A DNA stretch of 64,000 nt from Brucella pecoris (GCF_006376675.1 NZ_VEWK01000002.1:434001-498000), one strand, 5' to 3'; positions 28,169 through 38,141 are shown, counted from the first letter of the stretch. Notes: generated from the sequence alone by a model not told the origin. Program-made: numbers and translations.

Positions 28169-29326
28169 TTATCGTTTATGACCCGTGTCGAGCCGTCGTT
28201 CCATGAATATAGAGTATCGCGACATTGCGAAACAGAAAATCCAGAAAATGAAGCCCGCAAAGATCAGACCGGTGGCGGGCGTCTGTGGAGAAGCCCAGTT
28301 GGCATCCGAGAAATTCTGGCGAACGATACCAAGAAGATCGAACATGCCGATGATGTAGACGAGGCTCGTATCCTTGAAGAGACCGATAAAGGTGTTCACG
28401 ATGCCCGGAATCACCAGTTTCAGCGCCTGTGGCAGGACGATCAGTCCCGTTTTCTGCCAGTAACTGAGACCCAGCGCATCTGCACCCTCATATTGCCCGC
28501 GGGGAATGGCCTGAAGGCCGCCGCGCACCACTTCCGCCATATAGGCCGAAGCGAAAAGCGCCACACCGATGAGCGCACGCAGCAACTTGTCGAAGGTAAC
28601 GCCCGGCGGCAGGAACAGTGGCAGCATGACGCTGGCCATGAACAGCACCGTCACCAGCGGAACGCCACGCACCATTTCGATGAAGATGATCGAGAACGTC
28701 TTGATGACAGGCAGCTTTGAACGGCGTCCGAGTGCAAGCACGATGCCAAATGGCAGCGACACGGCAATGCCCACGAAGGACAGGACAAGCGTGACCAGAA
28801 GCCCGCCCCAGAGTGGCGTTTCCACGAAGGGAAGACCAAACCATCCGCCCACCAGCAGGAAGAAGGCGACAATCGGAAACACGAAGAAGAACAAGATCGC
28901 GTTGAGAGCCTTGTTCGGAACCTTCGGGATCATAAGCGGCACGAGCAGGACAACGAACATCAACGCGGTCAGATTGACACGCCAGCGTTCTGAAATCGGA
29001 TAACGGCCATAGATGAACTGCTCGTATTTCGCATTCACGAATGCCCAGCAGGCTCCCGACCACCCTTCCGGCTGCGCGCCGCCCTGCGCGACAGTCAGGC
29101 AGGCGGTGCGATCCGTACCGGTCCACACGGCGTTGACGAACAGCCATTCGATGATCGGCGGAAGGAACCATGCCACGGCCAACAGGCCGAGAACGGTTAG
29201 CGCGGCATCCACCGGCGTTGCGAACAGGTTGACGCGGAACCAGTGAGAAATGCCCTGAACAGAGCGCGGAGGTGCTTCGCCATCCACAAGCTGTGTACGC
29301 ACATATTGGAGATCTGCGTTTTCCAT
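28169..29326 (-). CDS. aapM: General L-amino acid ABC transporter permease
   Basis: A permease of about 385 residues from the ATG at 29326, which lies five bases after GGAGAGG; a GTG at 29332 overlapping the aapQ stop is an alternative. It has a long N-terminal part with extra membrane segments before the core permease domain, and the EAA-like coupling loop [20 protein letters not shown] near residue 290. This architecture, with about 150 residues before the core, is typical of AapM/BztC. Confidence 0.95.
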   Translation of the reverse strand: MENADLQYVRTQLVDGEAPPRSVQGISHWFRVNLFATPVDAALTVLGLLAVAWFLPPIIEWLFVNAVWTGTDRTACLTVAQGGAQPEGWSGACWAFVNAKYEQFIYGRYPISERWRVNLTALMFVVLLVPLMIPKVPNKALNAILFFFVFPIVAFFLLVGGWFGLPFVETPLWGGLLVTLVLSFVGIAVSLPFGIVLALGRRSKLPVIKTFSIIFIEMVRGVPLVTVLFMASVMLPLFLPPGVTFDKLLRALIGVALFASAYMAEVVRGGLQAIPRGQYEGADALGLSYWQKTGLIVLPQALKLVIPGIVNTFIGLFKDTSLVYIIGMFDLLGIVRQNFSDANWASPQTPATGLIFAGFIFWIFCFAMSRYSIFMERRLDTGHKR

Positions 29327-29328
29327 TG

Positions 29329-30522
29329 TCACCTCTCCACCAGTGCCATCTTGGCATTGAACCAGTTCATCAAGCCGGAAACGAACAGGCTGATGCCCAG
29401 GTAGATCACCATCCAGATCGCCACGACTTCGACCGCTTGGCCGGTCTGGTTGAGGATGGTTCCGCCAACCGCGACAAGATCAGGGTAGCCGATGGCGATA
29501 GCGAGCGACGAGTTCTTGATGAGGTTGAGATACTGGCTCGAGAGCGGCGGGATGATAATGCGCAGCGCCTGCGGAACGATGATGAGACGCATCGTCTGAC
29601 CGGGGCGAAGCCCGACCGCATAGGCTGCTTCGGTCTGCCCCTTGTTGACACCAAGAACACCGGCGCGAACCGTTTCAGCGATGAAGGACGCCGTATAGAA
29701 GGAGAGAGCCAGAAACAGCGCCAGAAATTCCGGCTTGATCTGTGCCCCGCCCGTCAGATTGAAGGTTCCGAGCTTCGGCAAGTCGAATGAAACCGGAAAG
29801 CCCGTCGCAATCAGCGCCAATATTGGCAGGCCGATAATTAATGCAATTGATACACGTATCGTATGGAAAGGCTTTCCCGTTGCCATCTGGCGGCGTTTTG
29901 CCCAGCGTGCAACGATAACAGAAGCCACGATGCCGATGAGAAGCGCCACGGGCAGAAGCCATGCCCCCTCGCCCCAAACAGGCGCAGGCATGAAGAAGCC
30001 GCGATTGTTGAGGTAGGTGCCAAGCGGAAGTGCAAAACTGTCGCGGGCCTGCGGCAGGACGGACAAGACGCCGAAATACCAGAAGAAGATGACGAGCAGC
30101 GGCGGAATATTGCGGAAGACTTCTACGTAGACCGTGCAGATCTTGCGGATCAGCCAGTTGTGCGAAAGCCGACCGATGCCAACCAGAAATCCGAGGATCG
30201 ATGCCGTGACGACACCGAGCGCAGCAACATAAAGCGTATTTACAAGGCCGACCAGAAAAGCCCGGCCATAGTTTGAATCGCTGTTGTACTGAATGAGCGT
30301 CTGGCTGATATCAAAACCAGCGCGACCATTGAGGAAACCGAAGCCGGAAGCAATGTTTGCGCGCTGCAGATTGGTGATCGTGTTGCCCACGATCCAGTAG
30401 ATTGCGCCAATGACCGCACCAAAGACAAGGACCTGATAGAAGATGCCGCGAATTCGCGGATCGTACAGGAGCGAAGTTCCGCCGCTGTCCTGGCGACGTT
30501 CAGTTGCAGAATAGGAAGCCAT
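29329..30522 (-). CDS. aapQ: General L-amino acid ABC transporter permease
   Basis: The second permease, 397 residues from the ATG at 30522 ([11 protein letters not shown]), which follows AGGAAAC; an earlier in-frame start at 30552 lacks a site. It has the His/Glu/Gln-type permease domain split by a loop of about 100 residues, and the coupling motif [20 protein letters not shown]. It lies between aapJ and aapM. The 301-base gap to aapJ contains a strong hairpin. Confidence 0.95.
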   Translation of the reverse strand: MASYSATERRQDSGGTSLLYDPRIRGIFYQVLVFGAVIGAIYWIVGNTITNLQRANIASGFGFLNGRAGFDISQTLIQYNSDSNYGRAFLVGLVNTLYVAALGVVTASILGFLVGIGRLSHNWLIRKICTVYVEVFRNIPPLLVIFFWYFGVLSVLPQARDSFALPLGTYLNNRGFFMPAPVWGEGAWLLPVALLIGIVASVIVARWAKRRQMATGKPFHTIRVSIALIIGLPILALIATGFPVSFDLPKLGTFNLTGGAQIKPEFLALFLALSFYTASFIAETVRAGVLGVNKGQTEAAYAVGLRPGQTMRLIIVPQALRIIIPPLSSQYLNLIKNSSLAIAIGYPDLVAVGGTILNQTGQAVEVVAIWMVIYLGISLFVSGLMNWFNAKMALVER

Positions 30523-30823
30523 ATGTTTCCTGTGCCTCTCGGCCGGCCACATCGACCTCGAACAAGAACGGCTGGCCGCATTTGCGGAGCAGTTTCTGAC
30601 GTCGAGGCGTTGAATGCCGAACCGTTCGGTCTTGCCGTCCCCTGCACAGGCTCATCTCGAGCTTGCGGGCCTGCAAGACGCGGTTGAATTCCGAAAAGCA
30701 GCTTGTCAGCATTCAAATGCCCGCCAGATGCGGAGGCATTAGCAAACGGACAAACCGCAGAGCCGACAAATCCGGCGGGTGCTACTGCACCCGCCTGATG
30801 ATCAGTCTGGAGAATAACGCCCG
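30523..30823. other. aapJ-aapQ intercistronic region
   Basis: A 301-base spacer in the middle of an operon, with no gene of its own. It holds the hairpin at 30774-30795 close to the aapJ stop; the rest shows nothing I can name. Confidence 0.6.
30774..30795 (-). terminator. Intercistronic hairpin after aapJ
   Basis: GGCGGGTGC and GCACCCGCC form a perfect 9-bp stem with a four-base loop and no T tract. It is more likely an mRNA-stabilising or partial-terminator hairpin that raises binding-protein yield than a full stop. Confidence 0.7.
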
Positions 30824-31855
30824 TTAGCGCACGGGGATGCCATATTGCAGGCCACCCTTGTTCCACTGGGCATTGATGCCACGTGCAATCTTAAGCGGGC
30901 TGCTGGCGCCGATGTTGCGCTCGAAAATTTCACCGTAATTGCCGACGCCCTTGACGATCTTCACCACCCAGTCATTGTCGAGACCGAGATCGGTGCCAAT
31001 CTTGGTATCCGCCTCTACACCGAGAAGACGCTTGATGTCCGGATTGTCGGATTTCTTCATCTCTTCGACATTGGCCTGCGTAATGCCGTATTCCTCGGCG
31101 TTGAGCAGCGCATTATGCGTCCAGCGAACGACATCCGCCCACTTGGCATCGCCCTGACGAACGGTCAGACCGAACGGCTCCTTGGAGATGATTTCTGGCA
31201 AGATGACGTGATCGTCCGGATTGGCGAGCGCCAGACGAACCCCATAAAGACTGGACTGGTCGGTCGTATAGGCATCGCAACGACCGGAGTCGTAGGCCGC
31301 GTTGGCTTCTTCGATCTTCTCGAAGACAACCGGATTATATTCCATCTTATTGGCGCGGAAATAATCGGCCATGTTCAGCTCGGTTGTCGTACCAGCCTGA
31401 ACGCAGATGGACGCACCGGAAAGCTGCAATGCGGAATTGATGCCCGACAGCTTCTTCGAATTGATCATGAAGCCCTGGCCGTCAAAGTAGTTGATGCCAG
31501 CAAAATCGAGGCCGAGCGCAGTGTCGCGGCTGATGGTCCACGTCGTGTTACGGATCAGAACGTCCACTTCACCCGACTGCAGGGCCGTGAAACGTTCCTT
31601 GGCGTTCAGCGGCGTGAACTTCACCTTGGTTGCATCGCCGAAAATCGCAGCAGCCACAGCGCGGCAATAGTCCACATCGAAGCCAGACCACTCGCCCTTG
31701 TCGTTGGGCGAAGCAAATCCAAGCAGGCCCGTGTTAACGCCGCACTGCAGAAAACCTTTCGCCTTCACATCGGAAAGCGTGTCTGCGGATGCTCCCGAAG
31801 CGACACCAAACAGCGCCGCTGCACCCAATACACCCGTCATAAGAGTTTTTTTCAT
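30824..31855 (-). CDS. aapJ: General L-amino acid-binding periplasmic protein
   Basis: AapJ captures amino acids in the periplasm and delivers them to AapQMP. From the ATG at 31855 (MKKTLMTGVLGAAALFGVAS) it has 343 residues; GCAGG lies upstream, and an earlier start at 31906 is unlikely as it would bury the signal peptide. The signal ends near GASADT. The polar amino acid binding-protein pattern is clear (GFDVDYCRAVAAAIFGD, VDVLIRNTTWTISRD). The length and two cysteines fit the AapJ/BztA group. Confidence 0.96.
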   Translation of the reverse strand: MKKTLMTGVLGAAALFGVASGASADTLSDVKAKGFLQCGVNTGLLGFASPNDKGEWSGFDVDYCRAVAAAIFGDATKVKFTPLNAKERFTALQSGEVDVLIRNTTWTISRDTALGLDFAGINYFDGQGFMINSKKLSGINSALQLSGASICVQAGTTTELNMADYFRANKMEYNPVVFEKIEEANAAYDSGRCDAYTTDQSSLYGVRLALANPDDHVILPEIISKEPFGLTVRQGDAKWADVVRWTHNALLNAEEYGITQANVEEMKKSDNPDIKRLLGVEADTKIGTDLGLDNDWVVKIVKGVGNYGEIFERNIGASSPLKIARGINAQWNKGGLQYGIPVR

Positions 31856-32309
31856 CTGGCCTGCAACCTTTTTTGTTCCCTGGAGAACGCCGAACCGTTG
31901 GCCCATAGCGTCTCTTGTTGCTTTGTTTTTTGCATAAACCCATTGGAAAAGCCGCGTGACCTCCCAAGCCCATGCCTACAGCAGATTGCCCTCGCCCGAG
32001 ACCGCTATCCGGTCTTCGATTTTTGTTTTTGAGCGCAGTGACAAACCTGTCGCCTTCACAAGTCGTATCGAAGGCGAAATTTTGCCGTTGGTCAAGGCAT
32101 TAACGTAGTCCGGTGTACAGACGTCTCAAAAAGATGAGGGAGAAATATTCAGAAATTTACACGGTTTCCCGATTTCTGGGTAGAGCCCTTCACAGGTGAA
32201 ACCTTTACCGCACCCATGTGAGATACAGCAATTTAGTTCATTTAATACAAATACTTATTTATCACTACCATCCAAGATACACGACACTATTGACAACCCT
32301 TGGTAGAAA
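31856..32309. promoter_or_regulatory. aap operon upstream region
   Basis: This 454-base gap between the PAP2 gene end and aapJ holds no convincing gene. The part at 32200-32300 is A+T rich. It must contain the aap promoter and the PAP2 transcript end; CTACCATCCAAG and CTTGGTAG (32267-32309) form an imperfect inverted repeat that could be that end. Confidence 0.5.
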
Positions 32310-33077
32310 TCAAACGCGCGGCATTGCGCTTTCATCATCCAAAGAAAAAATAATATTTCGCGTCGCCATATAGCGGGCAACCCACCAGGTCGCCACGAAG
32401 CCGATTGTCAGACCTGCGAGAACGTCAGTCGGATAATGCGCGCCCGCCGCAAGCCTGCTGATCCCGAAGAGAATACATACGGTGACAGTCAGGATGCGCC
32501 AGCGTGGCAGGAATATCCAAAGCGAAACCATCATGATGCCCGCCATCATGGAATGGCCGGATGGAAAGCTCTCATAAAGAAACTGCCCCTTGAAGGGCGA
32601 GAAATAGGCAGCCCCCACATCGTCAAGGAGAAACGGGCGCGCCCGGCCTATGGCGAGTTTGCCGATCTCAACGGGAATGCTCGCGACGACGATTGACGTC
32701 AACGTGAGCGTTGCCCAACTGTGGAGCTTCACGAACCAGGGCCTTGCACCGGCACGCAGTTTCGGCGAGAGCAGCATCGCCGTGACGAGCCACACGACCA
32801 TACATATCGCGAGCCAGACTATGGTGCGAATCGCATCTGTGACCGCCCGCAGAAATTCCATGATGAGATTGGTGCTTTTCGCCGTGACCCGAATAATGTC
32901 CGCATCCCACAGATGCAGCACGAGTATGATGAAAGGCAGAAGCACGACGATTGCGGTCATTTCAAGCGTCCAGGAGGACGGCGTGCCCTTGTCGGCCGGG
33001 CGCAGAAGAGCCTGAAGGAGTTCAATCGCGGCGCGAAAGGGATAAAGAAAAATGCTTCCCGTGCTTGACGCCACCAT
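32310..33077 (-). CDS. PAP2 family phosphatase, membrane bound
   Basis: A 255-residue membrane phosphatase with about six hydrophobic segments. The three acid-phosphatase motifs are complete: KLAIGRARP (motif 1), PSGH (motif 2, catalytic His) and SRLAAGAHYPTD (motif 3). Likely substrates are lipid phosphates such as undecaprenyl diphosphate or phosphatidylglycerophosphate, or LPS phosphates as in LpxE-type enzymes; sequence alone does not decide. It is divergent from metC. Confidence 0.88.
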   Translation of the reverse strand: MVASSTGSIFLYPFRAAIELLQALLRPADKGTPSSWTLEMTAIVVLLPFIILVLHLWDADIIRVTAKSTNLIMEFLRAVTDAIRTIVWLAICMVVWLVTAMLLSPKLRAGARPWFVKLHSWATLTLTSIVVASIPVEIGKLAIGRARPFLLDDVGAAYFSPFKGQFLYESFPSGHSMMAGIMMVSLWIFLPRWRILTVTVCILFGISRLAAGAHYPTDVLAGLTIGFVATWWVARYMATRNIIFSLDDESAMPRV

Positions 33078-33313
33078 ATTGGAAATATCCTTTCACAAGC
33101 TTCTTACGCAACAAACAGCGCGCGAGGTTGCATCCAGAACGCGCGCATCCTATCCAAGTATTCAAAGTTTCCGCCGCAAACGGAATCGCAGATCTTTTTG
33201 CCGCAGCCGACCTTGATGCGACCCGGCAGAATGCTCTCTTTCGAGAAGTGACGGGCGAGAATCGGCGGCGAGAATCAGTGGGATAGCATGCAACATGGTG
33301 TGGAGGCATTTTC

Positions 33314-34483
33314 GTGACTAAGCAGCAGGGCAAGACAGAGAAGCTGGGTATAAACACACGGCTCGCTCACGACGGTTATCAGCCACGCGACTATCATGGC
33401 TTCGTCAATCCACCCATTGTCCGCGCCTCGACTGTGCTTTTTCCAGATGCGGAAACGATGGTGACCGGCGGCCAGAAATATACCTACGGGACGCGCGGCA
33501 CGCCGACCAGCGATGCACTTTGCACAGCAATTGACGCGCTGGAAGGTTCGGCGGGCACTGTCTGCGTTCCATCCGGGCTCGCAGCGGTTACCATTCCGCT
33601 TCTCGCTTTCCTGTCGCCGGGCGATCATGCGCTGTTTGTCGATTCGATCTACAATCCGACCCGTCATTTTGCCGATACCATCCTGAAGCGCATGGGCGTG
33701 GACGTCGAATATTACGATCCGGAGATCGGTTCCGGCATCGCAAAGCTGATGCGACCGAACACCAAAGTGGTGTTTACGGAATCGCCTGCGTCGAACACGT
33801 TCGAAATGCAGGACATTCCGGCCATCGTTGAAGAAGCGCACAAGGGCGGCGCCATCGTCATGATGGACAACACCTGGGCAACCCCGCTTTATTTCAAGGC
33901 GCTCGATTTCGGCGTGGACATTACCATCCATGCCTCGACCAAATATCCATCCGGCCATTCCGATATTTTGTTCGGCACGGTTTCGGCCAATGAAAAATGC
34001 TGGCCGCAGCTTCTGGAAACCCACGGGACGCTTGGACTGTGCACGTCGGCTGACGATACCTACCAGATCCTGCGCGGCATGCGGACCATGGGCGTGCGGC
34101 TGGAACATCACCGCAAGAGTGCCATGGAAGTTGCGCGATGGCTTGAAAGCCATCCGGCAGTCGACCGTGTCCTGCATCCCGCACTGGAAAGCCACCCCGG
34201 CCATGAAATCTGGAAGCGTGACTTTTCCGGCTCCTCCGGCATTTTCTCCTTCGTGCTTGCCAGTGGCGACCAGAAAGAAGCGCATGCGTTCCTCGATGCA
34301 CTGAAGATTTTCGGCCTTGGTTATTCCTGGGGCGGCTATGAAAGCCTCGCCGTTCATGTCCGTCTCAATGACCGGACAGTAGCAAAGGGCGACTATCCGG
34401 GGCCGGTGATCCGGCTACAGATCGGACTCGAAGACGTGCCGGACCTCATTGCAGATCTCGAAAAAGGTTTTGCAGCGATCTAA
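33314..34483 (+). CDS. metC: Cystathionine beta-lyase
   Basis: A PLP enzyme that splits cystathionine to homocysteine, pyruvate and ammonia in methionine synthesis. The 389-residue protein starts with GTG at 33314, with GGAGGC about ten bases upstream. The PLP lysine lies in HASTKYPSGHSD and the phosphate-binding Tyr/Arg in YTYGTRGTPTSDAL. The W-G-G-Y-E-S segment (SWGGYESLAVH) favours cystathionine beta-lyase over cystathionine gamma-synthase. The gene end overlaps the convergent AI-2E gene by four bases. Confidence 0.93.
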   Translation: MTKQQGKTEKLGINTRLAHDGYQPRDYHGFVNPPIVRASTVLFPDAETMVTGGQKYTYGTRGTPTSDALCTAIDALEGSAGTVCVPSGLAAVTIPLLAFLSPGDHALFVDSIYNPTRHFADTILKRMGVDVEYYDPEIGSGIAKLMRPNTKVVFTESPASNTFEMQDIPAIVEEAHKGGAIVMMDNTWATPLYFKALDFGVDITIHASTKYPSGHSDILFGTVSANEKCWPQLLETHGTLGLCTSADDTYQILRGMRTMGVRLEHHRKSAMEVARWLESHPAVDRVLHPALESHPGHEIWKRDFSGSSGIFSFVLASGDQKEAHAFLDALKIFGLGYSWGGYESLAVHVRLNDRTVAKGDYPGPVIRLQIGLEDVPDLIADLEKGFAAI

Positions 34484-36414
34484 GCCGGTTTTGCAGCGGT
34501 CATCTTGCGTGACCGCGCTCGAACCGTCTTTTTTGCCGTCTTCAAGGGTTTAGGCTCTCTTTCGGAGAGCCCTTCCACAACAGCTTCTATCATGGTGCAG
34601 GCAACGAAATCCGCCTGTATTTCTTCCCGCAGTTCTTCACGGTCAGCGGAACGCGCTTCGTTCGGGTCATGCCACAGCACCACGCCTATACGCACAGACG
34701 GCCGCAGCCGTCGCAGACGGCGTACGGCAAACCGGGCGTGGCGCGCCGCCTGCCGATCCAGAAAGCAGATAATCAGCGTATCCCTTCCGGAAATGTCCAG
34801 CGCCCTGAGATTTGCCGGTTTCAGCGCATCATGCGCGACGGCTTCTGCTGAAGCGCCCTGTACGGCAAGCACCTGCGCCAGCATGATCGCAGCCGTATCG
34901 TCGAGCCCTTTCCTGCCCCCGAATGTCAGAAGCGACCGGCCTTCTCCAGAAGGAAGCTCAAGATCGGAAGCACTGTCATCACCGTCCGGATTCTCAATCG
35001 CTATCTCTTCGTCATCGCCTTCTTCCTCACTTGCAATCTGTTCCAGATTGGCCACCAGCGTCTTCGTGCTTTCGGCAACGATCTGAAGTTGCGGCTCGGT
35101 CAGAACGCCACGGAGACGGTCCCGTTCTGCCATCAACAGCGCCGGAATAGCGACCGAGCCGTAAAACTCGACCAGGTACTTGCGCTCCAGCATTTCCTCG
35201 GCATTGTCCGTAGCCTCATCCGGATCGCCAGCCAAAAGGCGTTGATACAGACGTTCTTTCGGATCAAGCACAGGTTCGTTGCCAAACAGAATTTCCAGAA
35301 ATTCAAACTGCGGCACGTGACGTCCCAACACCACGAGGCAGACCGTCAAAGGCGTTGACAGTACAAGTCCGACAGGCCCCCACAGCCATGTCCAGAAGAT
35401 GGCAGATACAATGATCGCAAGCGGTGAAAGGCCGGTGCGAGAGCCATAAAGCCACGGCTCAATCACATTGTTTATAAGAAGCTCGATGATGACGAAAAGC
35501 CCGATCGTCCAGAGCAACAAGCTCCAGCCCGGAGCAACGGCAAAGGCGAGGAACAGCGGCAGGATCGCCGCTATGACCGGACCGATATAGGGGACGAAAC
35601 GCAAAACGATCGCCAGCATGCCCCACAGAGCCGCGTTCGGAATACCCAGTATCCAGAGCCCGAGAGCGAGAGGCACACCGTAGGTGATATTCACCACAAG
35701 CTGGGTCAGCAGATACTGACCAACCCGCTTTCCCGCATCCTGCAAGGCTTCGGTTGTGCGGTGAAGATCACCATAGCCGACCAGCCTTATGAAGCGATCC
35801 CGCAGTTCCTCCCGTTCGAGCAACATGAAAATCACAACAACAACGACAAGACCCGTTGTCGCCAGCGGGCCGATAAGTGGTTCGATGATGCTCCGAAGCG
35901 TTTCAACCGGATGGCGCGGTGCAAATATCTGGACGAGGAGCGGCTTTTCCTCCGGTTGGTCGGAAGGCAGAGCCTGTGTATTTTGTTCGGGTCTGTTGAT
36001 TTCAGTGCCGATGCGCTCGGCAAAGCGGTTGAGCCTGTCAAAGAAACTGTTGTCGGAGCTTGCTTCCTTGAGGGTCCTGATCTTCTCGATGATGTTGTAT
36101 TGATAGAGCGAGATATTCTGTCCGACTTCGGAGACCTGAAAGGCAACCACGGCGCTGAATACAGCCACGATCAGGAAACCACCCGCCACGCTGGTAATCA
36201 CGGCAAACAGTCGCGGCAGACCTGCCCTGCGCAGAAAGGCGACAATCGGCGCCAGTGCAAATGTCAGCAGCACGGCTATGGCCAGGGGGAGAAAGACGTC
36301 TTTTGCAAAATAGAGAATAGCAACGGCAACGGCCATTGCCGCCAGCGTCGGCAGGCGTGGTGGTGCAGTCGTGACAGAACGCACCGCAGAATCCGGATTG
36401 TCGATACTCTCCAT
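34480..36414 (-). CDS. AI-2E/PerM family transporter with long soluble C-terminus
   Basis: A 644-residue protein. The first 370 residues form an AI-2E/PerM domain with about eight hydrophobic segments (starts near 30, 55, 90, then 185-360). The remaining 270 residues are soluble and acidic-basic: an LDPKERLYQRLLAGDPDEA helix region, an acidic linker (EEEGDDEEIAIENPDGDD), a Rossmann-like stretch (RDTLIICFLDRQAARHARF) and a Lys/Arg-rich tail. Typical family members have about 350-400 residues. The transport substrate is unknown and the AI-2 link of the family is weak. The extension suggests a regulatory or scaffold role. Confidence 0.85.
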   Translation of the reverse strand: MESIDNPDSAVRSVTTAPPRLPTLAAMAVAVAILYFAKDVFLPLAIAVLLTFALAPIVAFLRRAGLPRLFAVITSVAGGFLIVAVFSAVVAFQVSEVGQNISLYQYNIIEKIRTLKEASSDNSFFDRLNRFAERIGTEINRPEQNTQALPSDQPEEKPLLVQIFAPRHPVETLRSIIEPLIGPLATTGLVVVVVIFMLLEREELRDRFIRLVGYGDLHRTTEALQDAGKRVGQYLLTQLVVNITYGVPLALGLWILGIPNAALWGMLAIVLRFVPYIGPVIAAILPLFLAFAVAPGWSLLLWTIGLFVIIELLINNVIEPWLYGSRTGLSPLAIIVSAIFWTWLWGPVGLVLSTPLTVCLVVLGRHVPQFEFLEILFGNEPVLDPKERLYQRLLAGDPDEATDNAEEMLERKYLVEFYGSVAIPALLMAERDRLRGVLTEPQLQIVAESTKTLVANLEQIASEEEGDDEEIAIENPDGDDSASDLELPSGEGRSLLTFGGRKGLDDTAAIMLAQVLAVQGASAEAVAHDALKPANLRALDISGRDTLIICFLDRQAARHARFAVRRLRRLRPSVRIGVVLWHDPNEARSADREELREEIQADFVACTMIEAVVEGLSEREPKPLKTAKKTVRARSRKMTAAKPA

Positions 36415-36540
36415 GACCCCCTCTTCAGCCGTCTTGGAATATTCGGCTTGTTAGCCGCAATAACTGAACAGGAGGCTTTCGGTTCCATGCCCCCGTGGAA
36501 CAGACAACAGATTAAATTAGAATATACTAATAATAATAGT

Positions 36541-36557
36541 ACCAGAAATATTCTGGT
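36541..36557. promoter_or_regulatory. Palindrome upstream of the receptor-channel gene
   Basis: ACCAGAA-ATA-TTCTGGT, perfect 7-bp arms, in an A+T-rich stretch (36510-36610) between the divergent AI-2E and receptor-channel genes. Candidate operator. Confidence 0.5.
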
Positions 36558-36640
36558 TCCAATGGAAGTAAATATTAATATAATTAAAATATCGGCCTTT
36601 TCTAAATTGCGGTAAGTACTGGAATTTATGGGGAACTGCT

Positions 36641-37744
36641 TTGTCGTTGATGCCAGTAAAGAAATTTATCAATCATAGCCTACACAGATCACTTCTCATT
36701 CTACTTTTAGTGGTGATTTCATCGGTTTCGTATGCCCAGCAAGCACCCAAACCGGTGCAGGTCGGCGTCTATGTCAGCGAGCCGTTCGTCAATAAGCAGG
36801 GCAATGCATATTCCGGTATGGCAATAGATATCTGGCAGGATATCGCCACGCGAATGAACCTTGCTTCGCAATATGTGGAATATCCGAACTATACTGAACT
36901 GGTAAAAGCCGTATCGGAAGGTAAGGTTGAAGCCGCCGTCACCAACCTGACCATCACAGAGCAGCGCGCCGAGATCGTCGACTTCACCCATCCGTGGTTT
37001 GACGCGGGCTTGCGGATCATGGTGCATACCGAAGCGGGCAACGGCTGGGACGATTTAATCAATCGACTTGATGATGCAGGGCATCTGGTGACCTATGGCT
37101 GGATTCTAGGTATCCTCATTGCCGCCACTGTATTGCTGACGATCTTCGACAGGCGTTTCGACGAAGGCTTTCCGAAGCGCTGGCGCGAGGGACTGGCGGA
37201 AAGCTTCCATCACGTCGTTTCCATTGCAACATCTGGCAAAACCTCGCGGAAAAACCTGTTCGGCTGGATGGGGCGCATCTGGCAAACGTTCTGGATGGTA
37301 TTCGGCATAGCGATTATCGCCTACCTGACCTCATCGATTACAAGCGTGATGACCATCGCCCATATCGACAACAACATTTCGAGCCTTTCCGACCTGCAGG
37401 GAAAATCCGTTGGCGTACGTGCAGGCAGCGTCGCCGAGCAATTCCTGAAATCCCGCTCCATCGCGACAGTGCCTTTCAACCATATGCCGGAAGCCGTAAA
37501 CGCACTCGTCAGCGATGAAATTGCGGCAATCGTGGGCGACGGACCTGTCCTGGAATATTACGCCCACCAGCACGCCGATCAGCCTGTCGATCTGGTCGGC
37601 AATATATTCAGTCCGGATAAATATGGCTTTGCCTTTCCGCGTCATAGTGAACTTGTCAAACCCGCGAGCGTAGCAATCATCAGCGCCCATGAGAATGAAG
37701 ATGTTGCTAAGCTGAAAGCCAAGTATTTCGGACCGGAGAACTGA
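36641..37744 (+). CDS. Ionotropic glutamate receptor-like protein (ligand-binding lobes split by a pore module)
   Basis: The 367-residue protein has a signal peptide (about 1-33), a ligand-binding lobe S1 (38-135), a membrane module (149-240) and lobe S2 (246-367). The S1 motif LTITEQRAEIVDFTHPWF matches the glutamate-receptor motif, with Arg109 in the place of the ligand carboxylate-binding Arg. TM1 lies at 149-169 and TM2 at 214-240 with AYLTSSITSVMTI, which resembles the receptor gating helix. Between them is a re-entrant-like segment (SFHHVVSIATSGKTSRKN) with no TVGYG potassium filter. GGGGA six bases upstream favours the TTG at 36641; an ATG follows at 36650. A plain binding protein is unlikely because of the inserted membrane segments. 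Confidence 0.82.
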   Translation: MSLMPVKKFINHSLHRSLLILLLVVISSVSYAQQAPKPVQVGVYVSEPFVNKQGNAYSGMAIDIWQDIATRMNLASQYVEYPNYTELVKAVSEGKVEAAVTNLTITEQRAEIVDFTHPWFDAGLRIMVHTEAGNGWDDLINRLDDAGHLVTYGWILGILIAATVLLTIFDRRFDEGFPKRWREGLAESFHHVVSIATSGKTSRKNLFGWMGRIWQTFWMVFGIAIIAYLTSSITSVMTIAHIDNNISSLSDLQGKSVGVRAGSVAEQFLKSRSIATVPFNHMPEAVNALVSDEIAAIVGDGPVLEYYAHQHADQPVDLVGNIFSPDKYGFAFPRHSELVKPASVAIISAHENEDVAKLKAKYFGPEN

Positions 37745-37757
37745 TGGTGCAGACATG

Positions 37758-37783
37758 AAAAAGGCGGCCATTGGCCGCCTTTC
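37758..37783. terminator. Bidirectional terminator
   Basis: AAAGGCGGCC and GGCCGCCTTT flank ATT, with A and T tracts on the two sides. It lies between the receptor-channel gene and the convergent RcnB-like gene. Confidence 0.9.
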
Positions 37784-37802
37784 TTCCAACACTGCGACTG
37801 AT

Positions 37803-38141
37803 TTACCGGCCCGCGACAATGGATGAAATAATGCCGGTTGCGATGCTGATCATCATGTAATCGTTGTTGACCTTGACCCAGTGATAGCCGCGCGGCGGCT
37901 TGCGCAGCTTGTAGCCCGAATAGTTGTTCACGACGTGACCGCGATAGTTTGGCGGCAGACGGTTGCCCTTCTTCCAGCTCTGGTGACGGCGGTTGTCATA
38001 CTTACGCGCGTCATATTTCGGACCGCCCTTGTGCATCTGGCTGTGAGACGGCTTGCCATGATGCGACGGATAGGATTGTGCCATCGCAGCAGGCGCTGCG
38101 AGGAAGGAAAAGGCAGTAAGAGCAATAACGATCGGCTTCAT
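37803..38141 (-). CDS. RcnB-like small periplasmic protein
   Basis: A 112-residue protein with a signal peptide (about 1-21, ending AAPAAMAQ), a His/Lys/Arg-rich middle (HHGKPSHSQMHKGG) and the RcnB-type end pattern LRKPPRGYHWVKVNNDYMM. RcnB of E. coli influences nickel and cobalt levels, but most small homologues in alphaproteobacteria have no known role. It ends with a hydrophobic stretch (ISIATGIISSIVAGR). Confidence 0.8.
   Translation of the reverse strand: MKPIVIALTAFSFLAAPAAMAQSYPSHHGKPSHSQMHKGGPKYDARKYDNRRHQSWKKGNRLPPNYRGHVVNNYSGYKLRKPPRGYHWVKVNNDYMMISIATGIISSIVAGR

Noticed and set aside
33078..33313. A possible SAM riboswitch upstream of metC
   Set aside because: SAM-II elements occur near met genes in this group, but I could not find its conserved pseudoknot pattern in this gap by eye.
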